64,000 bases of DNA from Schizophyllum amplum (lineage: Eukaryota > Basidiomycota > Agaricomycetes > Agaricales > Schizophyllaceae): contig VDMD01000094.1 in the NCBI GenBank assembly GCA_007026445.1, positions 33,129 to 97,128 on the forward strand, written 5' to 3'. The position numbers and the translations under genes are program-made. This document shows positions 35,155 through 46,987 of the stretch, in pieces (positions within the stretch are counted from its first letter, which is position 1; each line of letters begins with the position of its first letter). The notes beneath the pieces are model-generated. The model had not been told where the DNA came from, ran no database searches, and saw only the letters and a list, made by a program, of their open reading frames with translations.

Positions 35155-35318
35155 GGCGAAGACTCGAAGTAAATCAACAGTAGCTCAAAAGGCAAGCTTG
35201 TATTTGTGATATGTATGACCGTGTGTGGATATGAAGAATCACTATGTTTCTCACAATAGGCCTTTCGCCACCCTCGACGTAATAGGTGGACGGACGACAT
35301 GCCAGCCGAGATTCACAC

Positions 35319-35906
35319 CTAGAAAGCTCCCGCTACGCCGGTCAGCCTTGCCGGACTACGGGTCAATGCAAGGTTGGTGAATTCGAAGTGGCGGATAGTC
35401 ACTAATCACTACCAATGCCGAGCTCGAAACTCATACTTTTAAAATTATATGAACCGAGCGCAGAGTTTTGCCTGGGTAGTGCCCGGGCAAAACAACGTGA
35501 CGCGCTCACGTGCCGACATGTCGGACGCGAATCTTCGAGTGTTTGACTTCAGCTGCAAGCTCAAGTTGACAACTGCAATTTGACTGGATTGGCTGGAAAC
35601 TGACAGTGACTAACATAGATTTGCGGCATGATTGCGGAGTGCTCGCTGGGAAACCTGCTCTGCAGGCAGCAGGCAGGCAGTCGGGTTCCATCCGCGGCGA
35701 CGCGCGTCACGTTGTTTTGCCCGGGCACCACCCGGGCAAAAGTCTGCGCTCATCTACAGTAAGGGTTCATATTGACTCTCGGGCTCGATGTCGACTCGCC
35801 ACCCGCCTGGGCTCGGCGGTGCAGCGGTAGTGACCATCCGCCACGTCGAACTCACCATGCATCGACCCATACATAATCCGATAAGGTTGGAGACCGACCT
35901 TTCTAG
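35319..35906. repeat. Foldback/MITE-like element with long diverged inverted repeats
   Basis: The ends read CTAGAAAG (35319) and its complement CTTTCTAG (35899-35906). The arms remain alignable inward over some 170-200 bp with gaps, sharing GTGGCGGAT, TATGAACC and GAGCGCAGA. The inner parts are best preserved: a 27-nt near-palindrome at 35466-35492 and again at 35715-35741, each followed inward by a shared AACAACGTGACGCGC. No gene is inside and no target duplication is evident. It is older than the foldback at 1255-1769. Confidence 0.75.
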
Positions 35907-36865
35907 TTCTTATTTAAGTTGTCCTGGCCTGGCGTTCGTTGTTCTGCTTGCTGCGTTCCCGGTAGCAGTTTGATGGCTTCGATATGTCTATGCCTGTCGA
36001 AAGACCTTGCAAAGCAAGGCAGCTTCAATTTCAATATTTGAAGCTTCAGGCTCATCGAGTTGAAGATGATGTAGTATACCAGCGACTAACCACTGCGTCG
36101 ACGGGCGCTCCGGCCGCACTGCCGTTGACGTGCATCTTCATTTTGTGGCATGGCCGCTCGACGATAGCTAAGTAGTGTTATGACATCTGCACAACAGCTA
36201 CTACTAGCAAAGTAATGGAGTGTGTTTGATTGCGTGAATATACATATGCAGGTAGATAGATATGCTAAAAGATTAGAGAGTGTGACGGTCAACGGTGTAC
36301 GCGACGGCTAGCAAGCAGAACCTGCTGGGATGTACGTTAGAAAGAATGAACAAGCGGGTGGGTTGGAAAGACCAGACCAGTAGGTGAGGAGGGGGGTCAT
36401 GCGACGAGGACAGGTGAGGAGAATAGGCATGTAAGGAAGAAGCCCAAATGAAGAGAACGACAGGTGAGGAGGATAGCCAGCCACGACCGCGGTAGCGATG
36501 GGCAAGATGTGGCGGGATGGACATGTATATGCGTATCGGGCGTGCAGCGAGAGCATGACTCAAGCATGAGGTCAGCGATAGCGGTAGGAAAGCTGAGGAG
36601 GAAGCGGCTAGGCAATGATGGGAGGGAGAATCCGCAAATGGGATGCTACGACGGAGAACCCGTGAGGGAGAGATGGACTTGTCACCGGACGAGGAATGGG
36701 AGGGAATGGAAACGCACGCGAGGGGCGCAAAGCAATCGCAGAGTGTGAAAGCAACAGGTATAAAGAAGCCAGGGATATCGGTGAGTGTAAATAAACACAA
36801 TCTAGATGATGTAAAGGTCCGCGCGAGAACTGATGGGGACAGGCTCACAACGCCGCGAGACATGC
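35907..36865. other. Intergenic region, nothing recognised
   Basis: Nearly 1 kb downstream of the SHE3-like gene. A long minus-strand open frame continues here from the unspliced last intron of that gene but lacks any conserved feature. Confidence 0.45.
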
Positions 36866-38471
36866 TCATGACGGCGCCTCTGTCTCTTCTGCGCGGCCAG
36901 CGGTGCGCATGAGCCGGCGCAACCGCGAGAGTTCGGTGGCCAGCTCTCTGGAAGCACGTCGTGAGCACACCAAGCAAGGGCAAAGGGCAGAACACGTACT
37001 TCGCTGTATTATTAGCCTCCTCGCTCTCTTTATTGCTTTTATCCATGGCAGCGCGCATGGCGGCGACCTCCTCCGACCACGCCTGCTCGAGCTCCTTGCC
37101 CAGATGCGTGTCCTCCTCGCGGAGCTGCCGTGACGATTGGCGCGCGGCTTCCGCTTGCTTGACGTCCTCGACCAGGGTGCGGTACTTCTTGCCCATGACC
37201 TCCGCGTCGGTCTTCCACTTGTCCTCGCGGCGGCGGATGTCTTCGCGTAGACGGTCGGTGTCGGTTTTCCATGACTCGGTGAGACCCTTGATGCTGTCTC
37301 GTAATGTGATGTATTCGCGCTCTGATTTGGAAGAGAGTGCGGTGGATTCGGCCAGGGAGGACTCCATCTCGCGCATTGTCTTCTTGTTCGTGGTGGTTTC
37401 GGTCTTTAGCTGGGATTTGAGGCTGGTGACCTCGGCCTCTGCCTTGCGAGCGCGCTCGAGGACCTTTGCAAGGTTCAGGAAAGCACGTGAAGAGATACAG
37501 GGGGACGCACCTCTTGTAGCAAGCGCTCTTTTCGAGCGACGACGTTGTTGAGCCCCTCGTTCTCTAGTCGTAACCGCTCCCTTCCCTCTCTGAGATCCTC
37601 GACTTGGCGAGTGAGCTGGGCGACGCTCCGCTGTGACAACCGAAGTTGCGCCTTTGTATTTTCAAGGGCGTTGCGCGCATTGATGACCCCAGTCTGCAGA
37701 TCGGCAAGCACCTTGGTGGTCCCGCCGGGTGTCATCATGGATATCCTGCGACTGGGACTTGGTGGCGGGAGCAGCGAGCCGGATGAAGGGGGGTCGCTGT
37801 CCGGGAGTGTTTTGGAGGAGGTGCCGTTCGGGGACTTGGGAGGGGGCATGGGGAGGCCGTCATCCGCCAGGGCGCGGGCGTTGCCTGGATCGGAAGAGGT
37901 CTGATCAATGAGCGCTCGAGGGGAAAATGTGCGTCAGGTATACAGACCTACAGATGAGACGGGGATGCGGCTGAGCGTGCGGGTCGGGCTGGATGCGCGG
38001 CGGGCGGCGGAGGAGGAGGTGGGGATGCCCTCCCGAATGCTGTTGTCGTCGAGAGTGTCGCGGCGGGGGAGCGGGAGACTGGAATCGGGGCCGGCGATGC
38101 CCTGGAGCACCTCGTAGCTCGAGCGTTTGCTCATTCTGGGTGCGACCGGGGAGGTAGGCGACTGGTCTTCGTTGAGGGAAATGGAGGATATGCGCGGCTG
38201 GGAGTGCAGCATGGTCTCTAGACTGTGGAGCTGGGCGGTCTGGTGTCGTATTGAGTGCTTGAGCGTCGAGACCTGGTTGCGAATCGCGACTGGACGCAAA
38301 TGTTGGTGATTGCGTTTGCAAACAAGCATACAGGCACACACCTGAATCATCAAAGGCGACGGAGGGACTGCCGCGCCCTGAGCGCACGGACGAGCGCGAC
38401 GAGGGGCGCGTCGGCGAGTCCCTGCTCTTTGCTGGCGAGCGCGTGCGTTCTGGTATGGAGGAGACGGACAT
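36866..38471 (-). CDS. SHE3-like coiled-coil protein
   Basis: It resembles basidiomycete proteins annotated as SWI5-dependent HO expression protein 3, an RNA/myosin adaptor family in yeast. It starts MSVSSIPERTRSPAKSRDSP, a Ser/Arg-rich tail. Then NQVSTLKHSIRHQTAQLHSL, SYEVLQGIAGPDSSLPLPRR and SSPTRTLSRIPVSSV. The second half is a long coiled coil: ADLQTGVINARNALENTKAQ, LRLENEGLNNVVARKERLLQ, REYITLRDSIKGLTESWKTD and SEEVAAMRAAMDKSNKESEE. A final exon, read from a GT-AG intron that removes most of the open frame downstream, gives ELATELSRLRRLMRTAGRAE and ends EETEAPS at 36866. The RNA-transport role is inferred from the family name, not seen here. Confidence 0.72.
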
Positions 38472-38784
38472 GGTGGTAGAAAGCAAGGAAGGTGGTAGCA
38501 CACGCGACTCAGTAGTCCAAGTTGCAACCCTGCTCGATGAGCGCGGACGACCCGCAGCTGGCACACCACGTGAACCTTCTGATTCGAACCTTCACGTGAG
38601 TCACACAAGGTCTCCATTGGTCGTGCGGCTTTGCGTGGGTCGTTTCAAGCGCTTGCTGTCCTCCAAATTTCAGACTATTTCTTCTACATTACATCAGCGC
38701 AGCAGCGTACGTCGGGATTGCAACGCGTCAGCGGTACATAACACATCCTAAACCATACGACCCGTCAGGCTTCAAGCTCCAGAG
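38472..38784. other. Short intergenic region
   Basis: 313 bases holding the SHE3-like promoter and the end of the F-box gene. Nothing else is seen. Confidence 0.4.
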
Positions 38785-40687
38785 TCAAGACCTTCCTGCC
38801 TGTGCCACCCATGCACTTCTTGCAGCGCGCAGCTCCTGCCCGACTACCATGCTAAAGGGTAAAAGCTCCCCTCTCAGGCAGTCCACCCGGGATGCCTGCC
38901 CCGTCACCCGTTTCCATCCATCCTTGTCCCGTCGGATGTCGTAGGCCCAGGACGTACTGGGCCAGTCGCAGTCCACAAACCACTGTAAATGTTGCAGCCG
39001 CGTACATTTCTGCGATATCGCGCGCACACCGCGCGTGATGGTCGGTTCATGACGGTCCATCCACACTTCGTCGAGGTTGACATCCTCGTCGCTCAGCCAG
39101 ACCCGCCGGCCGAGGATGCGGCTCAATTCTTGCAGCACGACTTGCGTCTGTACTTCCGTGATGTCGCAGAGACAGTGCGCCAGCGTCGGCTCGTGCTCGT
39201 CTATGTAGGGGATATACGATGGGAGGTCCATGCCGTCGAGTACAGGCATTCCTTGTTCGGTGTGCCAGGATCTGTTGTTGAGGTCGTGATGGAAGATGAA
39301 GGTCTCGAGAGACTCCCAGTGTGACAGCAGTTGGCCCAATTGCTCCTGTTGACCGACATCGGGGGATGGTCTTCACCAGGAGAAAAATCGTGCGCACCAT
39401 GAAGTCCTCAACCAACAACGTTCCAGCGAACGACTGTGCCGTGGGCCCACACCAACCAAAAGACAATGCAAAGTGCCGTATATGACGAAAAGGAAAGTCA
39501 AGGGGCCGGTCCAACAACGCTGTCAATGCGTCGTGCTCCGCATCGCCGTCCATTATATTGGCAAGCCGAAGGGCCAAAGAAGTGATTTTGAACGGCGTAC
39601 TGTCGACGCCTGCATTGCCATCCCTCTCCCTCACAAACGCAAACCCATCGACCCACAAATTCGTCCACACAAGCCGCGGATCGCTCTTTTCCGCCCTCGA
39701 CCGCCTCCCCACATCTGTCTTCTCCGGCCAGGTGCACGACCACTGCTTTACGCGCCCACACATCACATCCATGACGTTCTCCAGGCGGCAATCGCCTTTC
39801 CGCCCACCGCAGTCCGCATTCACCTCCTCTAGCCGCGCGTTCTGGGCGACGATGTGCAGCACATCGGTCGGTGCGAGCGCGGTGCGATGCACGACGAGGA
39901 CGCGGAGATTGGGGTATAGCTCGGGCAGGCGCGTCACCAGATCCAGCGGGTAGCGAACGGCTTCGTGGAGGGCTAGCGTGCGGAGGGAGGGGCAGACATG
40001 AAGGGTTTTACCCTCGCGGTCCTTTCTCTCGATGCAGTGGTAGTTGCGACAGGAGAGCTTGCTGCTGTCCGTCGTCTTCCCGACGAGCCGGAGCAACTCC
40101 AAATGCGGGAAGTGGGAGAGGTCGGGAAATTCGCGGGATTGCCAGCGCATGGAGAGGACTCTGAGGTTCTTGCACGGACCAAGGATATGCATGATGGTGG
40201 GCCTGCACTTGACAGCCAGGGAGGTAAAACTTTGCAAGTTCCATGGCGACCGGTCGGCGTTTAACAGGTGCCAGCAGTACTCGCTGAGATCGACCGACTT
40301 GCTACAATGATGGTCCCGCCACTCGAAGGTCGGATATCGCCTTGTCCCCACGAGCATATGTCTAGCGAATAGACGTCGTTAGCAACGAACGCCATCTCGT
40401 GCGACCACGTACCGTATGTACTCCTTGTAGCAGGGGTATTTCGTAAACAGCCGAGTAAGCGCTACAAGGGGGCGCGCCTTCAGCACATATCCCGTGCACC
40501 CGGTTGCCTTGACGGGTACGCGTAATTCGGCAAAGAGGTAGGGGAGCGCGAATGCGCGCAGCCGCCGGCTGACGCGCGACAGGACCCCATAGACGGAGAG
40601 GCGAGGGGGCAGCCGTTCCCAGTGGGAAATATAGCGCGTTATGTGCTCGAGCAGCTCGTTGGGGAGGTCGTTGAGAGTCCGTAGCAT
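38785..40687 (-). CDS. F-box/leucine-rich-repeat-like protein, copy B (intact)
   Basis: A probable substrate adaptor of SCF ubiquitin ligases. The N-terminal F-box reads MLRTLNDLPNELLEHITRYI, followed by LSVYGVLSRVSRRLRAFALP. After an intron come leucine-rich-like segments: HMLVGTRRYPTFEWRDHHCS, SPWNLQSFTSLAVKCRPTIM, FPDLSHFPHLELLRLVGK and YPNLRVLVVHRTALAPTDVL. A last exon has LLSHWESLETFIFHHDLNNR, QELSRILGRRVWLSDEDVNL and WMDRHEPTITRGVR, ending SAWVAQAGRS. There are two introns and no break. It is divergent with the TBC gene (148 bp between start codons). It shares its layout with copies A and C. Confidence 0.85.
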
Positions 40688-40835
40688 GGTATGTATGTAC
40701 GCAGGGGGACTGTTGGGATGTCAAGGTGATGGTCGAGAGCAGCAGGCGGATGGGCGGGCCGGTCTACCGGCGGTGCCTCTGCAGGCGACGACGCGCTTCG
40801 CACCCACCACCACCACCATTGATCACACTCGGTAT

Positions 40836-42697
40836 ATGTCCACCGACGCGCCAAAACCCGAGCTCGAGGAGAAAGCGCCAATCAGTCTGGATGAAGACCT
40901 CCGGGCGCTAAGCCTGGAGCCCGGCGGATTCGGGGCTCGCAGAGCAGAGCTGTGGTCCGTGGCGCCCAAGTCTTCGCTCGCGCTCTGCGCTCATCCCATC
41001 ATCACAGGCCGAGATTGCTTGGTGCCAAGCCGTCTGAGGAGCGGTTCACAAAAGAGGATGAGGCGCCGCATCCAGACGAACGGCAGATCCGGCTCGACAC
41101 AGATCGTAGCTTCGTCATGTATCCCGTAGGTGAACTCGCCTCTTGACGGTCGAGGGGGCGCGGCACTGACAGAACCCAAGATCCCTCGGACGACAAGGCG
41201 CCCCTGCAAGAGGAATTGCACAGGCTCATTGTGTCGATCTTCCGGAAACGACGGAAGTTGAACTACTTTCAGGTGTGGATGGTGTATTTCGAGACGGACA
41301 GTCATGTTTGACAGTCTTCTGCAGGGATATCACGACATTATCTCCGTCTTGTTCCTCACGCTACCAGAAGAAGTCCGCTTCTCTACTGCAGAGAAGATGA
41401 GTCTGCACCGACTTAGAGACTCAATGGGCGCAAGCCTTGAACCAACGCTTGGGTTATTGCGGTACGCGACAAGCCCTTCTACCCTCTCGTACTAAGTTCT
41501 CTCAGGGTAACCCGAAACCTCCTCCGAGTATGCGATCCACCCTACGCTGACCTGCTCGAACGGTACGCGGCCGTGAACTTGAGCTTTCACCCCCTCGTGT
41601 CTTACATGCCCATGCAGCAATGCCCCGCTCCCCTTTTACGCCCTGTCCAACCTCCTCACGCTATTCGCGCACGACATCCCCACGTTGCCGCTCATACAGC
41701 ATGTGTTCGACTATTTGCTGAGCAGGGAACCGCTAGCGGTGGTGTATCTCTGCGCGGCGGTGAGTCGCATCTCTCCTTTTATAATTGAGGTAACTGACTA
41801 GATGGGCGCCTCCAGGTCCTGCTATCACGCAAAGATGAAGTGCACTGGCTCGAGCAGGAGGATGAAGAGGGTATGATGCATAGCCTCCTCAGCAGCCTTC
41901 CCGACATCACGGACGGCGAAGAAAGTCAAGTACTAGTCGGGGACGATATCAAAATATCTGCTAAGGATGAAGACACCTACCTACCCTTGGAGGCCGACGC
42001 AGACGAGTACTCCCCGTCAGATGTTGTCTACCCAAAATACGAAGCTGTAGCGGACGATGGCGATGCTACAGCAGAGGCAGCAATACCACTACCACCTTCC
42101 CCATCGCTAAAATTGAGGAAACTGGCTCACGAACCCAGTCCCGAGCGCCAGAGTTCTGCATCGCAAGGCCCACCACGCCCAACCCTATCCTTATCTTCCC
42201 TTCTGCAATCCTCCGACGCCCTCTACGCACAATATCCACCCACGCACCCTGGCCTCCGCCTCGCCTCCATCATGGGCCCGCAAAGCGTCGTCTTCACCTG
42301 GAACGACCGCATACCGGACGACGACGCGGAGAAGATGGTCGAGCGTACCGACCTCGTCGTCTACCCGAACCTTGACGAAGAGGAAGCGATGGCCGATGCT
42401 GCAAAGGCCAACGACGCCAGGACCAAGGAGTCCGACCGCAACAAACGCCGGCCGCGCCGCAAGCTGCACAAACGCTTCCGCGTGCGCGACCGGCGCGTCG
42501 TGATGGTGGCGGGCGCGGTGCTGGTGCTGGGCGTGGCGATGGCGGTTTATGGGCAGAAGCAGGGTGGCCGGGGTGGGCTGTTGGATATGCTGCGGGACTC
42601 GGAGAGCCGGCGGCATTGGATGCAGCTTGGGGGGTGGGTCGGCGGGGCGGTGGTGGGTATTGGGGGGCGGTTGCGCGGGTTGGGGGACTTGTGGTGA
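40836..42697 (+). CDS. TBC-domain Rab GTPase-activating protein (gyp10/TBC1D20-like)
   Basis: A membrane-anchored GAP that stimulates GTP hydrolysis by an ER/Golgi Rab. It starts MSTDAPKPELEEKAPISLDE. The TBC arginine-finger motif is IRLDTDRSFVMYP (IxxDxxR) and the glutamine finger is LNYFQGYHDIISVLFLTLPE (YxQG). Further TBC blocks: TAEKMSLHRLRDSMGASLEP, PFYALSNLLTLFAHDIPTLP and LIQHVFDYLLSREPLAVVYL. After a long acidic and Ser/Pro-rich linker, a single hydrophobic helix (VVMVAGAVLVLGVAMAVYG) near the C-terminus would anchor it, as in yeast Gyp8 and human TBC1D20. It has about five introns and ends LRGLGDLW. Confidence 0.9.
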
Positions 42698-42968
42698 ACC
42701 TTTGATTGCAGGAACCCTCGACCTGAGCACTCATGTATTCCTCATTAAGTATACCAGATAATTTATGTGGATGAAGAGTTCTGAGTCTCTGGTGGATTAG
42801 GCAGTCTGATCGCAGTACTCATTCTCAGCTCATTCTCCAAGTTCATCGGCGTGCGGCAAACCGGCCCGATCAGCTTGCTCGTCTGTCTTCTCTCGAAGTC
42901 GCTCTGCGATCACGACTCTCTCGTCTGCAGCCCGCTTCTGCCGTCGCACTCGTTACGCTCGATATGCG

Positions 42969-44825
42969 ATGAAAACTCTCAACGACCTTCCTAACGAGCT
43001 ACTCGAGCAGATTACGCGGTATATCCAACATTGGGACATACTTCCGTCTCGCCTATCGGTCTATGGAGTATTGTCGCGAGTCAATCGCCGCCTGCGCGCC
43101 TTCGCCATCCTCCATCTCTTCCGTAGGATATACATGCCCTTGAAGACCACGGGCAACTTGACATATGTTCTAAAACCGCGGCCTCTTCTGAGATTAGCTC
43201 GCCTGCTGGAGGACAGCCCGCAACACAAGCAGTATATCAAGTGCGTGTTCGTATGACCTGCAGACGGACTTTGCTAAACGTATGCAATATCTAGGCATCT
43301 CTTTATTGGTCGCAGGGACTACCCAATTTTTGCCTGGGAAGACTCTGACCGCGCGACGTCGGCCAAGCTTAGCAAATACACATGGGAGCTCTTGGACGCC
43401 GAACGGACTCCTTGGGATCTGCAAAGCTTCGTGTCCTTGACTATTGGGTGCGGCCCTTCCACCCTGCGGCTTCTCAGCACATGCATCAATTTGAGAACGC
43501 TTGCCATGAACTGGAACACCTCAGACTTTCCCGACCTATCCCACTTCCCGCACCTCGATACGCTACGGCTTGTGGGGAGAATGATTGGCTTCAAAGAACC
43601 TGTTGCTCAGTATCACTGCTGCCGATCGACTAAACCCTGTGCCTCCCTTCGAACGTTAGCCCTACACGGCGCCATCAACATCCCGGAGAACCTTACAGAG
43701 CATCTGCACGAGCTATATCCCAACCTTCGCGTCCTCACCGTCATAGACACTGCGCTCGCGCCGGAGGACCTTTTGCGCATGGTCGCTAAACACAGGGGGC
43801 TGGAAGAAGTGAATGTGGATTTTCCTGGACTGCCGAAAGGCTGCCGACTGGACAACCTGATGGATATAGCATGCGGCCGCGAGCGCGACTGGCCGTTCGG
43901 TCTGGAAGTCGTGGATATACGAAGATATTTACGCAGGCAAGCGTGGAGCAGAATTCTGGTAGCAAATTTTGCGTTTGTGCGCGAGAGGCGGGCCGCTACA
44001 ACCAGCGATTCTCACATGGACGAACCCTACAAGATCACGTCGTTGGCTCTTTGCCTCATGCCCAATATGAATGACGACGAAGAGGTCGACGACTTATCGG
44101 CTCTGCTGGACCAACCCGCTCGATTTCCGTACAAGGACATCCGTCACCTTGCACTCTCCTGCATGCTCGGGAACATCAGTTATCGAGGTTGCAGGCTTGT
44201 CGATACCTTCATGGTGTGCTTCCTCGTTTGCCTGTGTATTCTCTGACTTACCCGATCCCAGTTACGCTTGGCCACGCATCTCTCGCATTGGGAGTCTCTC
44301 GAGACCTTCACCTTCCACCGCGATCTCCTCGAGCAACAATGGGTCCGAGCACGCGACAGAATCCCCCTCCTCGACTACACTGACATCCCGTCCGGCTTCG
44401 CAGAGTCCTACAACGAGGCGCCCACCCTGGTGAACTGCCTCATCGACTTTTCGGACGACGACATCAGAGACTGCCTCGCAGAGCTGAGCCGTATGTTGGG
44501 CCGGGATATCCAGCTTGAGGACGAGGATATCGACATCGATGGTGTATGGATGGATCGGCATGAATCCACGATGGAACGAGGTGTGCGCAGGATCGCGGAA
44601 AAATGTCCCAAGCTGCATGCGGTGCATTGGTTCATGGACGTTCGGTGCTCGAGGATCTCGTGGCAATACAGAATCCACCGGGCCAAGGATGGAGGCAAAC
44701 GTTTCGTGACGGGGCGGGCGTCGAGGCCGGGCTGCCTGACGGGAGAACTGCTCCCCTGGTCACCGGTGGTCGGACGAGAGCTGCGTGCTGCAAAGAGGGC
44801 GTGGCCTAGGCGGTATGAGCACTAG
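42969..44825 (+). CDS. F-box/leucine-rich-repeat-like protein, copy C (intact)
   Basis: A sister of copy B. The F-box is MKTLNDLPNELLEQITRYIQ and LSVYGVLSRVNRRLRAFAIL. After a first intron it reads FIGRRDYPIFAWEDSDRATS, TPWDLQSFVSLTIGCGPSTL, FPDLSHFPHLDTLRLVGRM, YPNLRVLTVIDTALAPEDLL and YKITSLALCLMPNMNDDEEV. After the second intron: LATHLSHWESLETFTFHRDL, AELSRMLGRDIQLEDEDIDI, VWMDRHESTMERGVRRIAEK and TGELLPWSPVVGRELRAAKR, ending RRYEH. The two intron positions match copies A and B. Role as an SCF adaptor is inferred from the F-box; no target is known. Confidence 0.87.
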
Positions 44826-45148
44826 TTTTATGTGTTCTCAGATGCTACTTACACCTGAAGGAACGGATATTGTGGCAAATATGCGTTATGAACGAGTTTG
44901 TGCCCCGCACATGACTATTTCCACATTACGATTTCAGTCTGAAGGCGTGGCGCGCTGCTCGCTTTTCACCGGCGCTCAATGGCGCTCTCAAGACGGGCGT
45001 TCCATCAAGCGTTGGCTTTCGACATTTGTAACGCGTACAAGTCAGTGATTCAACGACCCAGATCAAGTCACTGATGCACTCGACTATTTTCTGTGGACTT
45101 TGTGTGGCATCGCGGAGGACATTTTCCGCGTCCCGCATTGCTGCAGCA
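44826..45148. other. Short intergenic region
   Basis: 323 bases between the intact F-box gene and its relic. No gene is supported. Confidence 0.4.
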
Positions 45149-45590
45149 TGCCTGCGACCACTCTCGACGACCATCCGACCACGCTTGACGACCTTCCGAA
45201 CGAACTTCATGAACATATTGCGAATCCAATACTCGGCTGCCATGGTGGCACTGCCGACGCACATCACCCCATAGGAGCCGACGTTAGCTAACCGTCTTCG
45301 CATCCTCTCGGAGCCGGAACGCGCGACGCTGCTCCAGGAGCTAAGCCGGACTCTCAGAAAAATGTGGAGTCAAACGACACCGGTATCGACGTAGACGGGA
45401 TATGGATGGAACGCCATGAACTGACAACTACTCGCGGCATACGCAACATGACGAGGATGTGCCCGAAGATGCGAGCATTACATTCCTTTGTAGACGAGAC
45501 ATGGACGGATGCGTCCTGGCTATATTGATCCAACGCGACGAGGACGGGAAGAAACGGTTCATAACGCAGCGGCCATCTTCCTACCAAGAT
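45149..45590 (+). pseudogene. F-box/LRR family relic, copy D (head joined to tail)
   Basis: It begins MPATTLDDHPTTLDDLPNEL, an F-box start, and continues HEHIANPIL. Within 100 bp the sequence jumps to the family's C-terminal part: LLQELSRTLRK, then in another frame GIDVDGIWMERHELTTTRGI, RNMTRMCPKMRALHSFVDET and DASWLY before a stop. About 400 residues of the middle are missing and the frame is broken. It looks like an internally deleted tandem copy of copy C. Confidence 0.75.
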
Positions 45591-46018
45591 TAGGCAGGAC
45601 TACGTGCTACCTTGAAGCGTGTTCTGGGCGTAATGACTGCCCCGCGTAGTATCACTCCCTACGTACGAAATGTGACGATCCTTCGTCACCCGGCTGCATA
45701 GCAAGGACCAGATTAATACTTATAATTAGGGCAAGCCTAAAGACGTGCTATAGGTAAGCGCTTGGTAGGTCAGTAGAGGTACGGGTTCATATCAACCGTG
45801 ATTAGTGACTCGTCTGTCACGCTGCTCCTCCTTCATTCCCACTCTCATGATGTCACGTTGCAGCACTGTACTCCACCCGTTGGGAGGCGAGCAACGAGCG
45901 CAGCTGAGGTTCCTGATATATAAGTGATGATCGCCCTTTGCTTCCCCCATCACCTCTGCCTACACCTCGCCTTTCGTACTCAACCTCTGCCTATCACCAC
46001 CACAGGCCTCTACCAACC
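45591..46018. other. Intergenic region upstream of the orphan gene
   Basis: Holds a TATATAA candidate at 45917-45923, about 100 bp upstream of the next start codon. No gene is visible. Confidence 0.4.
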
Positions 46019-46987
46019 ATGTACGCACTCGACGGCTCAGAAGTCAGCCTGCACGCATATCTCCCGCGCTCCCCCCAGTGGAAGAGCACTCCGTCGCGAG
46101 ACGTGATCAACAGGCGCATGCTCGACGACGTCCGGCGCCATTCCGTGCGTGTACGCCACGCTCTCATGGTATCCGACCACGACGCCTGGTCCGCCGCCGC
46201 ACTCGACTTCGTATACACCGTCATCCGCCTCGCGGAATGGGAGCACGCCTGGGCTGCCGAGGACGGCGCGGTCGACTACGGGCAGGCAGTCCCGCGTTTG
46301 AACAAGATCCGGGATGAATGGATGGGCCGGGCGTCGACGAAGGGCTCCGCTAGCGCGCAGCAGGAGGGCGCGTCGACGTCCAGGCCTCGCGGGTCGTCAC
46401 CCCGCGCTGCCTTGGCCGCTCAGCAAGGGCAGCACTACTACGCATCGTCGCAGTACGACAACGACGCAGCACCGCCGTGGGTCGCGCCCAAGCGAATCGA
46501 TATGCGGCTTTCTGACACTCGACCTTCGAACACAGGAGTCCCGGGGGAAGCGAAGAAGACTGAGCTTTCAGCGCCAGCCACGCCTCCTTCACCGCCGCAG
46601 TCCCCGCTTATCCACCGCCCTACCCTTGACGCTTCACCTTCCCGTACTCCCTCTGCTGGCCCCTCCGCCCCTGCTAATGCTGGCGAAGGCAAGCGGAGGC
46701 GTGGCCGCCATTCACGTCGCTCATCGCGAGCGGAGGAGTCTCCTCAGGACACCGCCGCTCTCATGAACGCGGTCCGTGATCTGACTTCGCGATTGCGGGC
46801 CCCGTCTGTGTCCACTCGTTCAGCACGCTCATCCGGCCGACCACCGATGACAGACACGCTCCAGGATCTCTCGCGTGTCCTGAACCAGCTGAACAACGTC
46901 TCGCACGCAACGCGGACCCGGGTTAGCAGTGGGAAGGAGCCGACGGCGAAGCGGAGGCACGGCAGGACCGCGAGTAAGCAGCAGTGA
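46019..46987 (+). CDS. Orphan Ser/Pro/Arg-rich protein
   Basis: I do not recognise this protein. It is a single 322-codon exon starting MYALDGSEVSLHAYLPRSPQ. The first 100 residues look folded (MLDDVRRHSVRVRHALMVSD, AALDFVYTVIRLAEWEHAWA). The rest is disordered: Ser/Pro stretches (SAPATPPSPPQSPLI), a basic patch GKRRRGRHSRRSSR that could be a nuclear localisation signal, and a short helix DTLQDLSRVLNQLNNVSHA. It ends GRTASKQQ. There is no intron, signal peptide or membrane segment. A TATATAA lies about 100 bp upstream. Confidence 0.65.
   Translation: MYALDGSEVSLHAYLPRSPQWKSTPSRDVINRRMLDDVRRHSVRVRHALMVSDHDAWSAAALDFVYTVIRLAEWEHAWAAEDGAVDYGQAVPRLNKIRDEWMGRASTKGSASAQQEGASTSRPRGSSPRAALAAQQGQHYYASSQYDNDAAPPWVAPKRIDMRLSDTRPSNTGVPGEAKKTELSAPATPPSPPQSPLIHRPTLDASPSRTPSAGPSAPANAGEGKRRRGRHSRRSSRAEESPQDTAALMNAVRDLTSRLRAPSVSTRSARSSGRPPMTDTLQDLSRVLNQLNNVSHATRTRVSSGKEPTAKRRHGRTASKQQ

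Noticed and set aside
36273..36865. Downstream half of a 367-codon frame continuing from the SHE3-like gene
   Set aside because: A GT-AG intron leads instead to a short conserved final exon (ELATELSRLRRLMR); the unspliced continuation has no conserved feature.
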